64,000 bases of DNA, taken from NCBI GenBank assembly GCA_030272155.1, contig CP126199.1, positions 744,001 through 808,000 of the forward strand. Reading direction: 5' to 3'. The notes beneath the pieces were generated by a model. That model was given only the letters and a program-made list of their open reading frames with translations. It searched no databases and was not told the DNA's origin. This document shows, piece by piece, positions 35,105 through 48,377 of this stretch. A program made the translations under genes and the position numbers. Every line of letters starts with the position of its first letter. The stretch's first letter is position 1. This DNA comes from Tetradesmus obliquus. Taxonomy: Eukaryota; Chlorophyta; Chlorophyceae; Sphaeropleales; Scenedesmaceae.

Positions 35105-36948
35105 CGGCAGTATCGCCGATGTAATGCCTAGCTTCCTTTGCCTTCCTGCAGCTTTACAGATAGCCCTAAGCTGCGTCGATTATAAGCTTGAACAATGCCA
35201 TATCATCGCAGCGCCAGCTGCGATGGCGCGTAGGAGGGCTGGCAATACAGCAGCAACCGGGCGATAGCTGGTATCGGATGCTGACTTACAACACTCGAAT
35301 ATGTAAAAATCAATTTGCGTCACATAATATGTTGAATGTGCCGTCCCATCCTGTGCAACGGGGTGCCAAGCACGTTCCCTCCAAAAGCCGTCGGGGTACA
35401 GGTGCGAAGCAGAACTGCGTCCTAAGCTGTAACTTTATCCTTGTCAACCTAGAACAAACCACATGATACTGTTGGACGGTTGCGTTCTGTGATCACCAGT
35501 CCAACTGCACCTAGCATCTGCCGCTCGCCGCTGCAGTAAGTTCACTGCCGACTGTTGGCATGACAAGGCATAGAATGCTCAGCGACAGGCGGGGTAACAT
35601 GATGGGCTCAAATGGTAATCGTTTGTTATATCGCATTGTTCTGTTTATACCAGGGCAGCTGTGTACTCAGCAATGCATCGCACTGGTGCTGCAAGATGCA
35701 AAGCGTGCACTCCCTCTCCTGTCCGCACGCTGCAACAACCACACACTTGCACACGAGCAGACTATGCCAACTCATGCAATCTTTCAAGCGACAGAGGGCT
35801 AGGGTGCGCATACGAAAGACCACACACACACCTGTGCCAGGTGGGTTAAACCCCAAACCACAGCCAGAAGCTAGCCAGCTGAGGCTGCTGCTGCAGCTGC
35901 TGCTGCAGCAGACAGACACTTTAACAGTGCAGCTGCATGCACCAACATTACACGTTGCAAAGGCATGATGCTGATTGCACGATGCAGACGCAGTGCAGCA
36001 GTGCAAACGCAGTGCAGCACTGGCTGACTACAGAACAGCAGCCTCACACAATGCTAGGAGCTTGCCACAGCGGCCCAACATTTTGACTTTGACCTTTTGA
36101 CTGAGCAAAAAAGACAAGCATGTGCTGCTAGTGCACTAACTGTGACATGTTGGCAGATGCCGACTGCGCACAACGAAAGGTGCACCAGCAGCCAGCTGGG
36201 TTCTGGATGCAACACCACAACCTTTCAGATAGGATTGTCGCCTAATCGCTGTATACTTGCAGCGCAAGGTGCCTACTATGATGGGGTAACATAAACACTA
36301 GTTGAACCCCAGCGGCCATAACACAGCACTTATCCCTGTGCAAGTATGATGGCACCTTTTGACGGATCAGCATGCATCATGATGGCTGCCATGACAACAG
36401 AACAGTCCTGCCGTGCCAGCATCAATCAATAAGTAACAAGCTGGCGCCACCTAGCAGCTGAGCAATGCTCCAAATATCGAAACCTGTCACCCCTCAAGAT
36501 ATCAGCAGCCATAAATAGTCAAATCTACTGCTCAAACACAGCCATGATGAGGCAGCTGGTCGGCCTACCTATGATCTACAATTTAATCCTTCTTGGTTCA
36601 CAGATCTTCAGCAGTTCAATCAAATATCCAGCACAACAGCAGCAGCAGCAGCAGCAGCAGCATTGGACAATAATGCAGGCAACAATTTGGCAAAGGCAGC
36701 CGCAGTACTGCATACAGCCAGCGTCAGGCAACCCTGCAGCCGGCGTGCTGTGCCGCAGAACCAGGATTGCTGGCAGTGCAGACAGAAGCCCAGTGCAGCT
36801 GTATAGCAGCAGGAGGGCACACACCTGCTCGCTGCAGCTACAGCACAGCAAAGCGGCCTCCTGCTGATCAGCCCAACCTTTTACTGACAGCAGCAGCAGC
36901 AGCTAACGCCATAGCTGCTGCCACTAGATGGCGCCAGTTGGCGCAATG
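35105..36948. promoter_or_regulatory. 1.8-kb spacer holding the promoter of the type I protein gene
   Basis: Lies between the start codon of the type I protein gene and the stop of the lectin gene, both on the minus strand. It contains a CAG tract (36638-36661) and no supportable exon. Confidence 0.35.
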
Positions 36949-38878
36949 CTACCAGTGAGGTGGTTGCGGCACCCCCCGCAGCAGCCGTCGCAGTCCACTG
37001 CTGCTGCCGCTGCTGCTGCCGCTGCTGCTGCTGCTGCTGCTGTCCTTGTTCCTCCTCAAGGGGAACCTGGGGATGTCCCCTCCACTGTAGAAAGCCTCAG
37101 GGGCAGGCCCATTCGATGGGGGTACCACACTGGCAGCTTGCAAGGCAACAGGGGTGCTGCTGCTGCTGCTGCTGCTGTCACTTTTGCTGCTGCCGCTGCT
37201 GCTACTGGTGTGGCCAGGCCCACGTGATGGGGGTACCACACTGGCAGCTTGCAAGGCAGCAGGGGTGCCGTCACTGCTGCTGCTGCTGCTGCTGCTGTCG
37301 CGTTTGCTGCTGCCGCTGCTGCGACTAGTGGGGCCAGGCCCACTCGAGGAGGGCGCCACACTGCCAGCTTGTAAGGCTGCAGGGCTGCTGCTGCTGCTGC
37401 TGTCAGTGCTGCTGTTATTGCTGCTGCCACTGCTGTGTCCGATGTTGCCACTGCCGGCACTGCTGGCAGCTGCATTGGTACTAGGGCTGCCTGTGCCTGG
37501 GCCACCAGCGCTGCTGCTGCTAGTGCTGTTGGTGCTGCTGCCAGGCTGCACGCCTGCCACAGCTGCAGAAGCATGTTGAGCATCACTGCTGCTGCTGCCT
37601 TTGCTGCTAGCTTCACTGCTGTTGCTGCTGCTGCTGCTGCTGCTGCCTCGCTCAGTTGCTGCAGCGGTTGCATGCGCTGCACTGCTGCTGGATGTGCTGT
37701 GTTTGCTGTCAGCCACTCCGACCCTGCTGCTTCCTGCAGCACCTCTTGCAGCAGGCGGTAACAAATCACGAGTGCTGCTGCTGCTGCTGCTGTCCTGTGG
37801 CTGCAGTTGTGCTGCCACTGCAGCAGCAGCTGGGTTATAACTGCCACTGCTGCTGAGGCTGCTGCTGCTGCTGGTTGCCTCGGTGCTGCTGAGAGGCACT
37901 GAGGGCAGCAGCTCACCATCTGCCATCACCAAGCCACTGATCCAGTCCGGCGCTGGCTGCTGCTGCTGCTGCTGCTGCTGCTGCCCTTCCGCAGCAATCT
38001 GGCCTGCTGCCTGCTGCTGCTGAGGGCTGGCCATGCTGCCTGAGCTGCCTCGGCTTGCTGCAGCGGCAGTGGGCGGTGGGCTTCTGACTGTCACTTCTAT
38101 CTTTGAGGCATCGTTTACTGCTGCTGCTGCTGCTGCTGTTGCTATTGCTGGTGGTGTTGGTCTAGGTGAAGCTGGACGTTTCTGCCAAAAGGCTGCTGCA
38201 GCTACTGCTGCTGCTGGTGGTGGTGTTTGATGGTCTACATGGTTAAGTGCAGCCGGCTGCTTTGGCGCAGGTGTTGACACAGCGTTGATAGCCGCTGGTG
38301 CTGCTGCTGCTGCTGCAGCTTTGTGCTGTACCGGTGCTGTTACCTGAGCTCCTGCTGGTGCAGCTGATAGCTGTGCAGCTGCTGCTGCTGCTACTGCTGG
38401 CAGTGGTGTTTTTGCTGGAGGAGATACTGCTGCTGGCACTGGTCCTGCTGCTCCTGCTGGTCCTGCTGGTGCTGCTGGTGCTGTTGCGGCAGGCACTCCT
38501 GGCCCAGCTACCACTACTGCTGCTATAGTGTCAGGCGTGGCGCCTGGCTTTACTGCTGATATTGCAACAGATACTGCTGCTGGCGCTGTTACCGGCACCA
38601 CTGCTGCTACTGCTGCCGGCACTGCTGCTGCTGCTGCTGCTGCTGGCTGAATCGCAGACCTCACTGGGGCAGCCTCAATCTCCTGCAGCTCTTCCTCCTC
38701 ATAAGGCGCACCCACAACAATGCTCTTGCGCCTGCTGCTGCTGCTGCCGCTGATGCTGCCATCAACTGTGCTGCCAGCCTGCGTGCCATCCACAGGACTG
38801 CCAGTACTGCTGCTGCTGTGCTTCCCTGCACCCCTCCTAGCCCCTGATGCACTTGCCTCTGCAGGCACCGGCGCTGCC

Positions 38879-38909
<31 letters not shown>

Positions 38910-40558
38910 CTTTGTCAGCATCATCAGCACCCTTGACACCTGCTGGTTGAGCCTCACCTTCCCAGCCACTAGTGCTGCTCGGCAGTGCTGCTGCTGCCGG
39001 CGCTGCTGCTGGGCTGCTTGCCTTTGCTGGCTTTGCACTGGTGCTGTTAGTAACGTTATGAGCTGCATTGGCCTGCAGTGCTGCAACAAGGTTCATGATC
39101 CCCTCCAGTGAGAACTTCTGCGGAGGCGGTGAGGGTGAGGGTGGTGGTGGTGGCGGCGGCGGTAGCGGCGGCAGCGGCTGTGCTGCTGCTGCTGCTGCTC
39201 CGCTAGCTCCGTGAGTAAGTGCATTCAGCAGCTGTGATGCTGATGGTGTGGAGCTTGATTGGCTGCTGCCTGATAAGCCGTTGACGCCCCCACCAAACCC
39301 TGAACCTCCAAGCATGCCGAAAAGATCCAGCCCGCCGCCTCCGCCGCCAAACAAGCCGCCAAAGAGGCTGCCTAATCCTCCGAGAGGATTACTACTGCTC
39401 AGCTGGCTGGGGCTTGACGAGCTGGCGCCGCTGCTGCTGCTGCTGCTGCCGCCAGTGTTGCCGGTGCTGCTGCTGCTTTGGGAGTCACTGCCAGATAGCC
39501 TCATGCCATTGCTGCTGCTGCCGCCAGTGTCACCGCTGCTGCTGCTGCTGCTGCCGCTTGGGGACTTGGGAGTGATCGCGCTGGATGCCAGATCGCCCAG
39601 GTCCGAGGTTTTGCCGCCTGCTGTGTTGCTGCCCACTGCACCTAGCAGGTTCATCCACAGCCCCACATCTGCCATTGGATTGCTGGTGGTGGTGCTGGAA
39701 GGTACACCTGCCCCTGGCATCATCATATTCATCAAACCCATAAGCCCCGTGTCCGCTGCTGCGCTGCCGCTGTCGCCGCTGCTGCTGCTGCCGCCGTTGT
39801 TGCTGCTGCTGCTGCTCCTGAACTGCTTGTCGCTGCTGCCTGCTGGATCTGGCAATGCCGCTGGCGCTGCTGCTGCTGCTGCTGCAGGGTTGCTGCTGCC
39901 AATGGCACCCCCTCCAAACATGGACATCAGTGCGTGAACAGCATCTGTGCTGTTGTTGGGATCAGCACTCACATTGATCTTTGTGCTACTGGGCGGAGGT
40001 GGCACCATCATGGGTGCTCCATTGCAGTTGCACACAGACCACAGCTTTGCTACATAATGCCCGCGCTCCGAGCTGCTGCCATTTAGGTTTAGGGTTGTGT
40101 CACTCGGCATCACATCCAGGCAGGGGTAACCTACAAACTTTGCACCTTCAGGATGACTGTTGGATAACGGCCCGAGTGCCACTACTTTGCCGACACAGTT
40201 GCCGCCAAAGCCTCCGGTCAAGCAGCCTGGGATCGCCAGCCGGCATCCAAGGTTCTTGCATAACGTGTTATCTTGCGGATCGTAACCGTAGCCGCCGCTC
40301 AAACCATAACACATCATGTTAGGGACGTCCTTGCCGAGGCCACTCAGTGAGCAGCTGCTGCTGCTGCACTTGCCTGTGCTGACACAGCAACCGCCCACAC
40401 ATTCTGCTTTTGTGAATGGTGAGACAGCAGAGCAGTAGGATGGCTCTCCCATACGGCTCTGCACATTGCAGGATTCCGCTTGCACCTGACACACAACTGT
40501 GGGCGGGATCACAGCATTGAAGGGCGCTGCTGTGCGCATTGCTGATGCCGAGTCACTT

Positions 40559-40594
<36 letters not shown>

Positions 40595-40815
40595 GAGGAT
40601 GCTGCTGCAGGGGGTGCTGCTGCTGGTGCAGGTGGCAGGTACGGCTGCTGCAGCTGCTGCTGTAGCTGCCCCTGCAGCTGCTGCGGCTGCAGCATCTGCT
40701 GCTGCTGGTACACCTGCTGCTGCTGCTGTGGCGGCTGCACTGCTGCTCCTGCTGCATTTACTGGTGTAACAACAATGCCGCTGTCTGGCAGGTTTGCAGG
40801 CACCACTACATTCAC

Positions 40816-40849
<34 letters not shown>

Positions 40850-40949
40850 AGGACCCCCGGCAGCTGACTTGGCTGCAGCAGGGTTGGCTGCACTGCTCCC
40901 GTCAGTGGCAGTGCAGCCAGCAGCTGCCCTTGCTGACCTGGCACAAGCA

Positions 40950-40982
<33 letters not shown>

Positions 40983-41524
40983 GTGACAGCACTTGCAGCA
41001 GAGGCGTTGACGCTACAAAGTCAGCTGGCTGTGGGGTGAAGGGCTGGTAGCTGCTCCAAGCAGGGTGGGTGGGGTCCAGTGGCTGCTGAGGCTCACTGCT
41101 GCTGCCTTGCTGTTCAGCAGCAGCAGCAGCAGCATCTGAGGGGCAGCTACGGGTGCCCCACACAAGCTGCAGCTGCTGCAGAGCCCCAGGCCGGCCACCT
41201 GTGTGGATGCAGCAGCAGCATGGAGCGGCAGCAGCAAGCCAGCGGTTAAAGGTGTGCGAGATTTCGCCTGAGTGGGCAACAGTAGATCATGAAAGCTGAT
41301 CCATGGCTTGCAAGCCACCATGCTTTTGATGCACAACATGATAAACATTCACTTGCAACACAGGCGGAGTTAGCCCAAAGCTGCATCAAGACATCTACCA
41401 CAGCAGTGTCCGCAAGCTATCAAGCACTCAGCAACTACTTAAGTTTGCCTGCGTGCCAGCATGCTGCACTCACCACTGTCAGGGTCCTGCGAGCCGCGGA
41501 TCGCCACCAAGTGCTCACTGCGCG

Positions 41525-41558
<34 letters not shown>

Positions 41559-42183
41559 AGGGCGTGCCACCACTGTAGGGCTGCCTGAGCTGGCTGCCCC
41601 CACTGCGATGCTCCTGCCCCTGTTGGTGAACAGGCGCATGTAATCGATGCATCTGGTGCGTTGAACAGAACAGAGCAACAGCAGCAGAACAGCAGCAGGC
41701 AGCAGGCGTCAGCTATGCAGCACACAGGAAGCAAGGACGCATTGTGATGCCAGCAAAGTTGGTTTTAGTCCTGTTGGTGCCGAATGCAGCTGTTGTGGCT
41801 TCAGCGGCAGCTGTGATGCCTGCAATACACAACACTCCAGCCGCCCTCTTCCCCATAGCCCACAGTGTCTAGCCGGCACAAAATTGCCTGCACACCACTG
41901 TGCTGTGCCCCATAAACGACCCACCCTCCAGCAACCCCTCATAGTCCCAAGAAGTCTAGCCAGCACACAAATGGTTGCAGGGCATCTCCTCTGCAACATC
42001 TTAACTGCCACTCGCTACTCACTTTTTTGCCTTGTACTCCACTTTTGTGACGACCTCGCCAGCCGCCAGCCGCAGCACACTCTCCTTGCTGCCAATTGAG
42101 TGGCCCGCCATGCCGGCCAGGCTTGGGCCTGACGGCTCCGCAAACACAGCCTTGGCACCCCGCAAACACCCTCCCTCCACACC

Positions 42184-42215
<32 letters not shown>

Positions 42216-42649
42216 AGTACAAAGATATCGACTGCAGCGGGCCGTTTGACATCAGCAGCGTATGGTCAAGAAACTTGCCGGAAGGCTTTTTGCTGCCAAT
42301 GACAGAGGCTGTGCCGGAGGCTGCATCCAAGCATCCTTCTGCAGTTGGGGCATCCGCAGATATTTCAATGCTGGGTGCAGGGATGCTTGCTGCTGCAGGC
42401 TTTGCAGAGGGTGGTGAAGCTGCCTTGCCCTGCCCTGGCTGCTGCTTCGACTGCTGCTTGGGTTGCTGCTGCTGCGAGCTGCCTTGCCGCTGCTGGGGCT
42501 GCTTCTGCTTGCCTGGCTTCTGCTGCTGCTGCTGCTGCTGCTTGGGTGGAGTTTGCCCTGCAGGCTTACTATGGCCCTTTGCTGGTGATTTGGGTTGGTT
42601 GTACTGCACATCAGGTGGCGGCAGCGCCCCTAGTGACTGAGGTGCTTGC

Positions 42650-42699
<50 letters not shown>

Positions 42700-43470
42700 A
42701 AATGCAGCGTGCTGCTGCAATTGCTGCTGGTATGTGTCCTGCAGCTGCTGCTGCAGTTGCTGCACCTGCTGCGGCTGCAGCAGCTGCCCATTTTGCTTCG
42801 AGTCCGCCTCTACTTGCTGCGCTGTTTTTTGTGCTGCTGCAGCTGCCTTTGCCTCCGCTGCTGTCTTCTCAGCTGCTGCGTGCACCGCTGCTGCTTTCGC
42901 TGCTGCTGCCTGCTCAGCTGCGTGCTTCTGTGCGGCTGCTTGCTCTGCTGTAGCCTTGGCCATCGCAGCCTGCTCCGCTGCGCTCTTCGCTGCTGCAGCT
43001 TGTTCAGCGGCTTTTGCTGCTGTTGCTGAATGCTCTCGTTCAACCGCACCTGCTGCAGTCTGCTCAACTGCTGCCTTTGGCACTGCTTCCTGCTCCGCTG
43101 CTTTTTGTGCTGCTGGCTTGGCTTGCTCTGCTGCCTTTCCCTGCCCAGCAGCCTTTGGCGTAGCTGCAGCACCTTGTTGTGGCTGCTGCGGCTGCTGCTG
43201 TGACTGCTGCTGTGGCTGCTTTTGTGCTTGCTGCTGAGCTTGCTGCTGCTGCGGCGGCGGCGGCTGCTGCTGCTGCTGCTGCTGCTGTTGGTGCTGGGGC
43301 TGGGGCGAAGGCAGGGGTGATGGCAAGGGCTTGTGTGCAGAGAGCAGCTGCTTCTGCCCTTGTTGCTGCTGCATATGCTGCTGCCCTTGCTGCTGCTTCT
43401 GCCCTTGCTGCTGCTGCTGCTGCTGCTGCTGTTTCTGCCCTTGCTGCTGCTGCTGCTGCTGCTGTTTCTG

Positions 43471-43512
<42 letters not shown>

Positions 43513-45362
43513 CTGCGCTTGCTGCTGCTGCTGAAGCGCCGGCGGCGGTGGCGGTGCTGGCAACAGCACTGGTGGCGGTGGGGGCGGCTCCTCACAGTAC
43601 ACCTGTCCCCACACAACCTGCAGCTGCTTCAAAGCGCCTGCGCAATACACAGGCAGCAGCACACCATCACCAGGCAGCAAGTAATGCAGCCTGCTGCAGC
43701 GCTGATGTTGCAGCCAGCGTCATGTGTCCCTTCAATAGATTGGGCTCAGCAACAGCATTGAGAATGAATCTTGTGCACAGCTGATACTCCTATTAGGCTT
43801 GCTACATATGTTTAGCCAATATTGCATGCCTGCAGATGGTAGGTGATCAGAGGTATCTGCGGCATAACTGTCACCACCACTGCTGCAATCAGGGCGCTGC
43901 AGCAGCAGCAGAACGGCAGCAGCAGCAGCAGCAGCATCAGCAACAGCAGCTCACCGTCCTGCTGCGTGCCCCTGAAAGCCAGCAGCTGCCAGGTGCTGTT
44001 GAGGGGCAGCGCCACAGCCATCTTGGTGCTGGGGGCTGTCACTGCTGCGCCGATGGTCTCGCTGGCCCCAACAGTTGTGTACAACCGCATGTATTTGATG
44101 CACCTGCGCGAAAGTTTACAGCGGATGTGAACGGCGCAGGCAGGTAGGGGGAGTGTGACTCTGTTATCAGTGCCTTGTGATGTCGCAATTGCTGGAATGC
44201 TGTTCTGCTGCAGCTGTGATAGCGTGCTATACATAGCGCATTGTGCGCCGGAGCTGATGCACTGGTGGTGCTGCATTGCCGCTGCCGCAATTAGTACCAG
44301 CATGGCTCGCCCTGCTGCTGCTGCTGCTGCTGCTGCTCACCTCTTGTCATACTTCAAATCAATGCGGTTGATGCCCTCATGCGGCGCCAGCATCAGGCTC
44401 TTCTCCCGCATGCCTTTCTGCAGCCCCATCAACTGCCCAGAGCCCACCACTGATCCATATATCGGCTTAATGCCGGTAATGCAGCCGTCATCTGGCGAGT
44501 AGTACGCATTGATCTTTGCGATGCGGCCGGATGCCTTTGCTGACCTGGCTTGGTCAACATACAACGCCCCACTGTCTGGCTTTGACCCGTAAAGAACAGA
44601 CTGCCCGCGCACGCGCTGCTTGCATGGTGTGGGGGCTGTGGCGGCAGCAGCGGCAGCTGCCGCCGCTGCTGCTGCTGTGGCTGTTGCTGCAGCAGTGGAT
44701 CCTGCAGCGGGAAAGCATGGCTTTCAGGCCGCGGCAGTGTGGCTGGCAGTAACCATGTACGTAGCAGCTGCTGTGACATCTGCTGCTTTGCATGTGCTGG
44801 ATTACTCTTGCTCATCTGCTTTGCTGCAGCACCTGCACCAGCATGATGCTGTGGTGCAGCAGCAGCAGCTGCTGCTGCTGCTGCCTAGCTCAGCTTGCCG
44901 CACCTTGCGCATTCCAGAGGCAGTATAACACAACGTGTAACAGCGCCACAAGGAACCTTCGCTGCTTGTGGTGCAGTGCAGGGCGGCCCATGCGCACTCC
45001 AGCTTGCCAGCTCCCCGGGCCCGCCCAAAGGCCAACATTCACTCTCCAGCTCTCATGCTCTACTCAATACCCTCTCAAACTTTTAAATGTTGCTTGTTAA
45101 GTCGATGATGTTTCTGGCGTGCCAAGCAAGGTCGGCGAATTTTTTTTTGCGAAAAGAAAGCAACTGGCAAGTCGGTGAATAAAGTATGTTTCGCTTACTA
45201 GCAACTCATATGATGAGTATGAACGAAGAATAGTTTGCTTACAGTGCCCGGTGACGCAGGGTCCACCTGCAGTACAGCTTTGCCGGCGACGGTTTTCACA
45301 CTGCTGCTAAATACACTGCCAGCCTCCACTAAGCTTGCATCAAGAAGCAAGATCAAAGACAT
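36949..45362 (-). CDS. secreted protein with two jacalin-like lectin domains and Gln/Ser/Ala-rich linkers
   Basis: Six exons: 45362-45243 (tentative), 44600-44341 (tentative start), 44103-43955, 43637-42023, 41652-41474 and 41198-36949. About 2,190 aa, phases consistent. The first lectin domain (about 41-190) reads IAKINAYYS, GCITGIKPIYG, HEGINRIDLKYD and CIKYMRLYTTVG, then LLAFRG and LKQLQVVWG. The second (about 629-790) repeats EVVTKVEYKAKKCIDYMRLF and LQQLQLVWG at identically phased introns, so the pair arose by domain duplication. This is the beta-prism pattern of jacalin-like lectins and implies carbohydrate binding. Between them lies a roughly 450-aa Gln/Ala-rich linker. After them comes a 16-Cys segment (around 40.5-40.0 kb, VCQVQAESC to VCNCNG), then a Pro/Ser/Ala-rich C-terminal half. 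The first exon (MSLILLLDASLVEAGS) looks like a weak signal peptide. Likely location is the cell wall or matrix. Confidence 0.65.
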
Positions 45363-45899
45363 ATTCAGTTTGTAAACAATCTCGCAAGGTGATCACGATG
45401 AGTAATCAGCACTTCCGGCGGTATCTGTTGCTTGGCGCCCACGACGCTTGGAGGGCATCACCTCTCTAGCGTGTGACCAGCCGCTAGCCCTGGACGTGTC
45501 TCGCAGCTGCAATGCATAGATACCAACCAATCAACATGGAATATAACCGCGAAAAGAACCAGGACAGGCTTGCATCAGGTCAGCCTGAAACTGTCCAAGC
45601 AGCACTGCTGCTCTGTGGCGCGTCCAGCAGCAGAACAGGCAATGATTATGCGACAAGCAGGCACAAGCAACCACTCAGAACTCCTGCACACCTGACACAG
45701 CCACTCTGCGTCTCGTTTAACACGCCGCCACATCTCCTGCAAAGTGGCCCTGGTGTTTGAAGATTTTGTAACCACACTCTGTACAGAAAAAAACAGCACT
45801 TGTGTTGTTTTCACTGGCAGCTGTATCCTGCAGGATGCCAGATTGTGACCATACAACACAACTGCGTTGCTAAAACCGCCACAGTATCATTGCATGGGT
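45363..45899. other. spacer with promoter of the lectin gene
   Basis: Separates the tentative lectin start (-) from the stop of the coiled-coil gene (-). Nothing else is recognised; only one short run of eight or nine T's occurs nearby (about 45141). Confidence 0.35.
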
Positions 45900-47740
45900 T
45901 CAGCTGCCGCGCAGCAGCACTGTCCGCGTAATAAGAAAGGTTGCTACGCCAGTGCACACCACCAGCAGCAGCGCCATGCCAACCTCTGCCGCAAGCCACC
46001 AAGCGGCCGCCTGCAAGAACAGAGCGGTGCGCAATTGAGCCAAGCTGAGTCAAATACATTCATTTACAGTTGTTGATGCTTTCCAGTGCTAACACGCATG
46101 TGCAGCAGGTGGTGGTGACTCAATGTGTTGCAGGCTTGCGTGGACGGCTGCCAATTGAGGCTAAGCACACATGGATGCATGTACGCTATTACACACAGGT
46201 GCCTCCCGACAAATCTGCTGCCTCTGGTGTGGCAAACTATCAGCCTACTATGCTTGCCCAACAGGCTGCTGCCAACAGCGGGCTCCCCACCTTTCTGCTT
46301 GTGCTGCTGCCAGCCTCTGCAGTAGCGGCAGCTGCAGCAGCAGCCTCCAGCACTTGAAGGTTGCCCAGCATGCCGCAGATGGCTGCACAGTCCTCCGACA
46401 GCTGGTCCACCACCACTGCATGCAGCACACAAGGTGTAACAGCTGCTCAGCAGGCTGCTGTTAGGTGTTGAGAAGTTTGATACCTGGTCAAGCCCTGGTC
46501 ACAACTGCAGTGAGCATGGAGCCCTGTGACAGCCGGTCCACCACCACTGCATGCAGCACATGTTGACAGGCTTGAAGAACACAGCAATGCTAGATAGATA
46601 CGCAGAGGGGTTGCACGGTGTGTTAATGCGGATACGCCACGACGACACCTGGTAAAACAGGAAGCTGCAAGCAGCTCAGTTCGGGCTGTCACTCTGAGGT
46701 CCCACAGCAGTGCTGGTGTCTTGGATCAAAACCTGGTCATGCTACTCGGTATGACAGTGTCATGACCGTCGTGAGCATGGAGGAGGTAGTGTGTTGCTGT
46801 TGCACAGTTGTGCAGGCGCTTGTGGACTATATACCATACTTGCATGCTGCTACTACAGGCTGTGTGGCATTCTGACGGCGCGAGCATCAGACACGGTTGT
46901 GCGTGCACATGGCTGCACTGCACTCTATTCTGCCTGCCTGGCGTCTCACCCAAGGTCTCTTGTAGTGCTGACTCGGCCACGTCCCTGCACTGCAGCTGCA
47001 GCTGGTACTTGCTGCGCCATGCATCTGCCTCCTGCAGGGCATAGCAGGCACAGGTGCTGATGTGACTACAGTTCAAACTCGTCACATAACTGTCACACAG
47101 CTGTTGCAACTGTTACTGCTGTTGGAAGCAATGCTGCATGTCTTGGTGTCAAGCAGCTGCACTTCCCTGGCTGACAACATTGTAGACTGCTGTCACCAGG
47201 TGAGGAATGAGGTGCATGCCGGCTCCTGGCCTAGTGCGGCACATACCCGCTGCCTGCAACTTGCATGATGACAGCTACTGGCTGAAACAGGGTGAATCAT
47301 GCAGGAACACTGCCTAGGTTGCTACATAGGGTTGCACGCTTGTCGCGCACCTGCTGCCGCCGTTGCAGCTCTTGGTACAGCTGCCCACCCCGGCTGCCGT
47401 TTGCAGAGCCGCTGCTTGGCTGCAGAGCCCGCAGTACTTTCAGCTCTTGGGCCTGGCTGTGCAGCTGCGCCGCCTGCTGCTGCAGCTGCGCCTGTAACTG
47501 CGAGAGCTGCGCGTGTACGTTGCTGTGGTGTGCTTGCTGTGCCTGCAGCCCTGCATGTTGTGCTTTGCTTTCTACGTAGCTTACAAGCTCGCTGATGCTG
47601 CCTAGCCAGTGCTGTGCTTGATGTGTGGCGGGTGTTGCAGCAGTTGAAAATGAGGGGTCATCTGCTATTATGATGGCTGTGGCATCTGGCTGCTGCGCAG
47701 GTGCTGCATCGTCGCTGTGCCTGAGGTAGTGCGGATGCAT
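45900..47740 (-). CDS. coiled-coil protein with C-terminal membrane anchor
   Basis: Four exons: 47740-47351, 47031-46950, 46415-46291 and 46010-45900. Total 235 aa, phases 0, 1 and 0 all fit. Residues about 50-160 form a coiled coil rich in Gln, Leu and Ala (AQLSQLQAQLQQQAAQLHSQ, then EADAWRSKYQLQLQ). Next comes a short segment VVVDQLSEDCAAICGMLGNL. The last exon encodes WWLAAEVGMALLLVVCTGVA and a 4-7 residue basic-ended tail (about 210-232 transmembrane). This architecture is that of tail-anchored golgin-, SNARE- or nuclear-envelope-type coiled-coil proteins; I cannot name the family. The chosen Met at 47740 follows a plausible acceptor at about 47764, so an upstream first exon is possible. 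The exon 3 head is echoed at 46518-46556. Confidence 0.65.
46518..46560 (-). repeat. echo of the exon 3 head of the coiled-coil gene
   Basis: ATGCAG-TGGTGGTGGACC followed by a diverged CGGCTGTCACAG mirrors the real exon start at 46415 (GGACCAGCTGTCGGAG). It lies about 135 nt upstream in the transcribed direction. Confidence 0.75.
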
Positions 47741-48377
47741 AGCGTTGTGGGGTTGGCTGCTGCAGGCACACAAATCTGATGCTGTCAACTTTGTGTCCAA
47801 GCACAACAGAAGCACCAGCTGTACTTTTCTCACGCAATTTTTAATTGGCTCAGCATTATGCGTTGCAAAGAGTGTGATGCACAACATTGACATGCCATCA
47901 TGACATGGCAGACGCTAGAGTGTGCAAAGCTGACACACGTACTCCACCTGGCTCTGTATTTGATACACTGGCAAATTTACGGCCGGAAAAGCGTCACAAG
48001 CTGTAGCAACTGACCTTTTTGGAGCTAGGTGTGGCTGGAAACTCAGACAGTCAAACTGGTCAGCAACTGAGGTGTTCGGGCGGTGTGACCCCGCAAGAAC
48101 GGCGGATATACTATTAAAAAAACGTTTAAGAGCTTATACGCTTGTTGAAACCGTCGTTGTGCTGGTCCGTATGACACCCGCGGTCCCACCTCAGAAAGCC
48201 ACAAGCCCACCACCAAGCCCTCCCACAACATATGGCCACACATGGATTCCGGTGCACACTTGATATTCTCACGTCGACTATACATCTTTCTAGTTCTTTT
48301 TGTTGTTTTTACGCTGTTATCTCGAAGTATTTCGGTGGTTCGTGCGTCACGCAACGCTAGCTCCACACACAGCAACC
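47741..48377. promoter_or_regulatory. divergent spacer between the coiled-coil gene and the 48.4-kb ORF
   Basis: Relatively AT-rich around 48100-48130 and 48290-48310. No exon was recognised. Confidence 0.35.
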
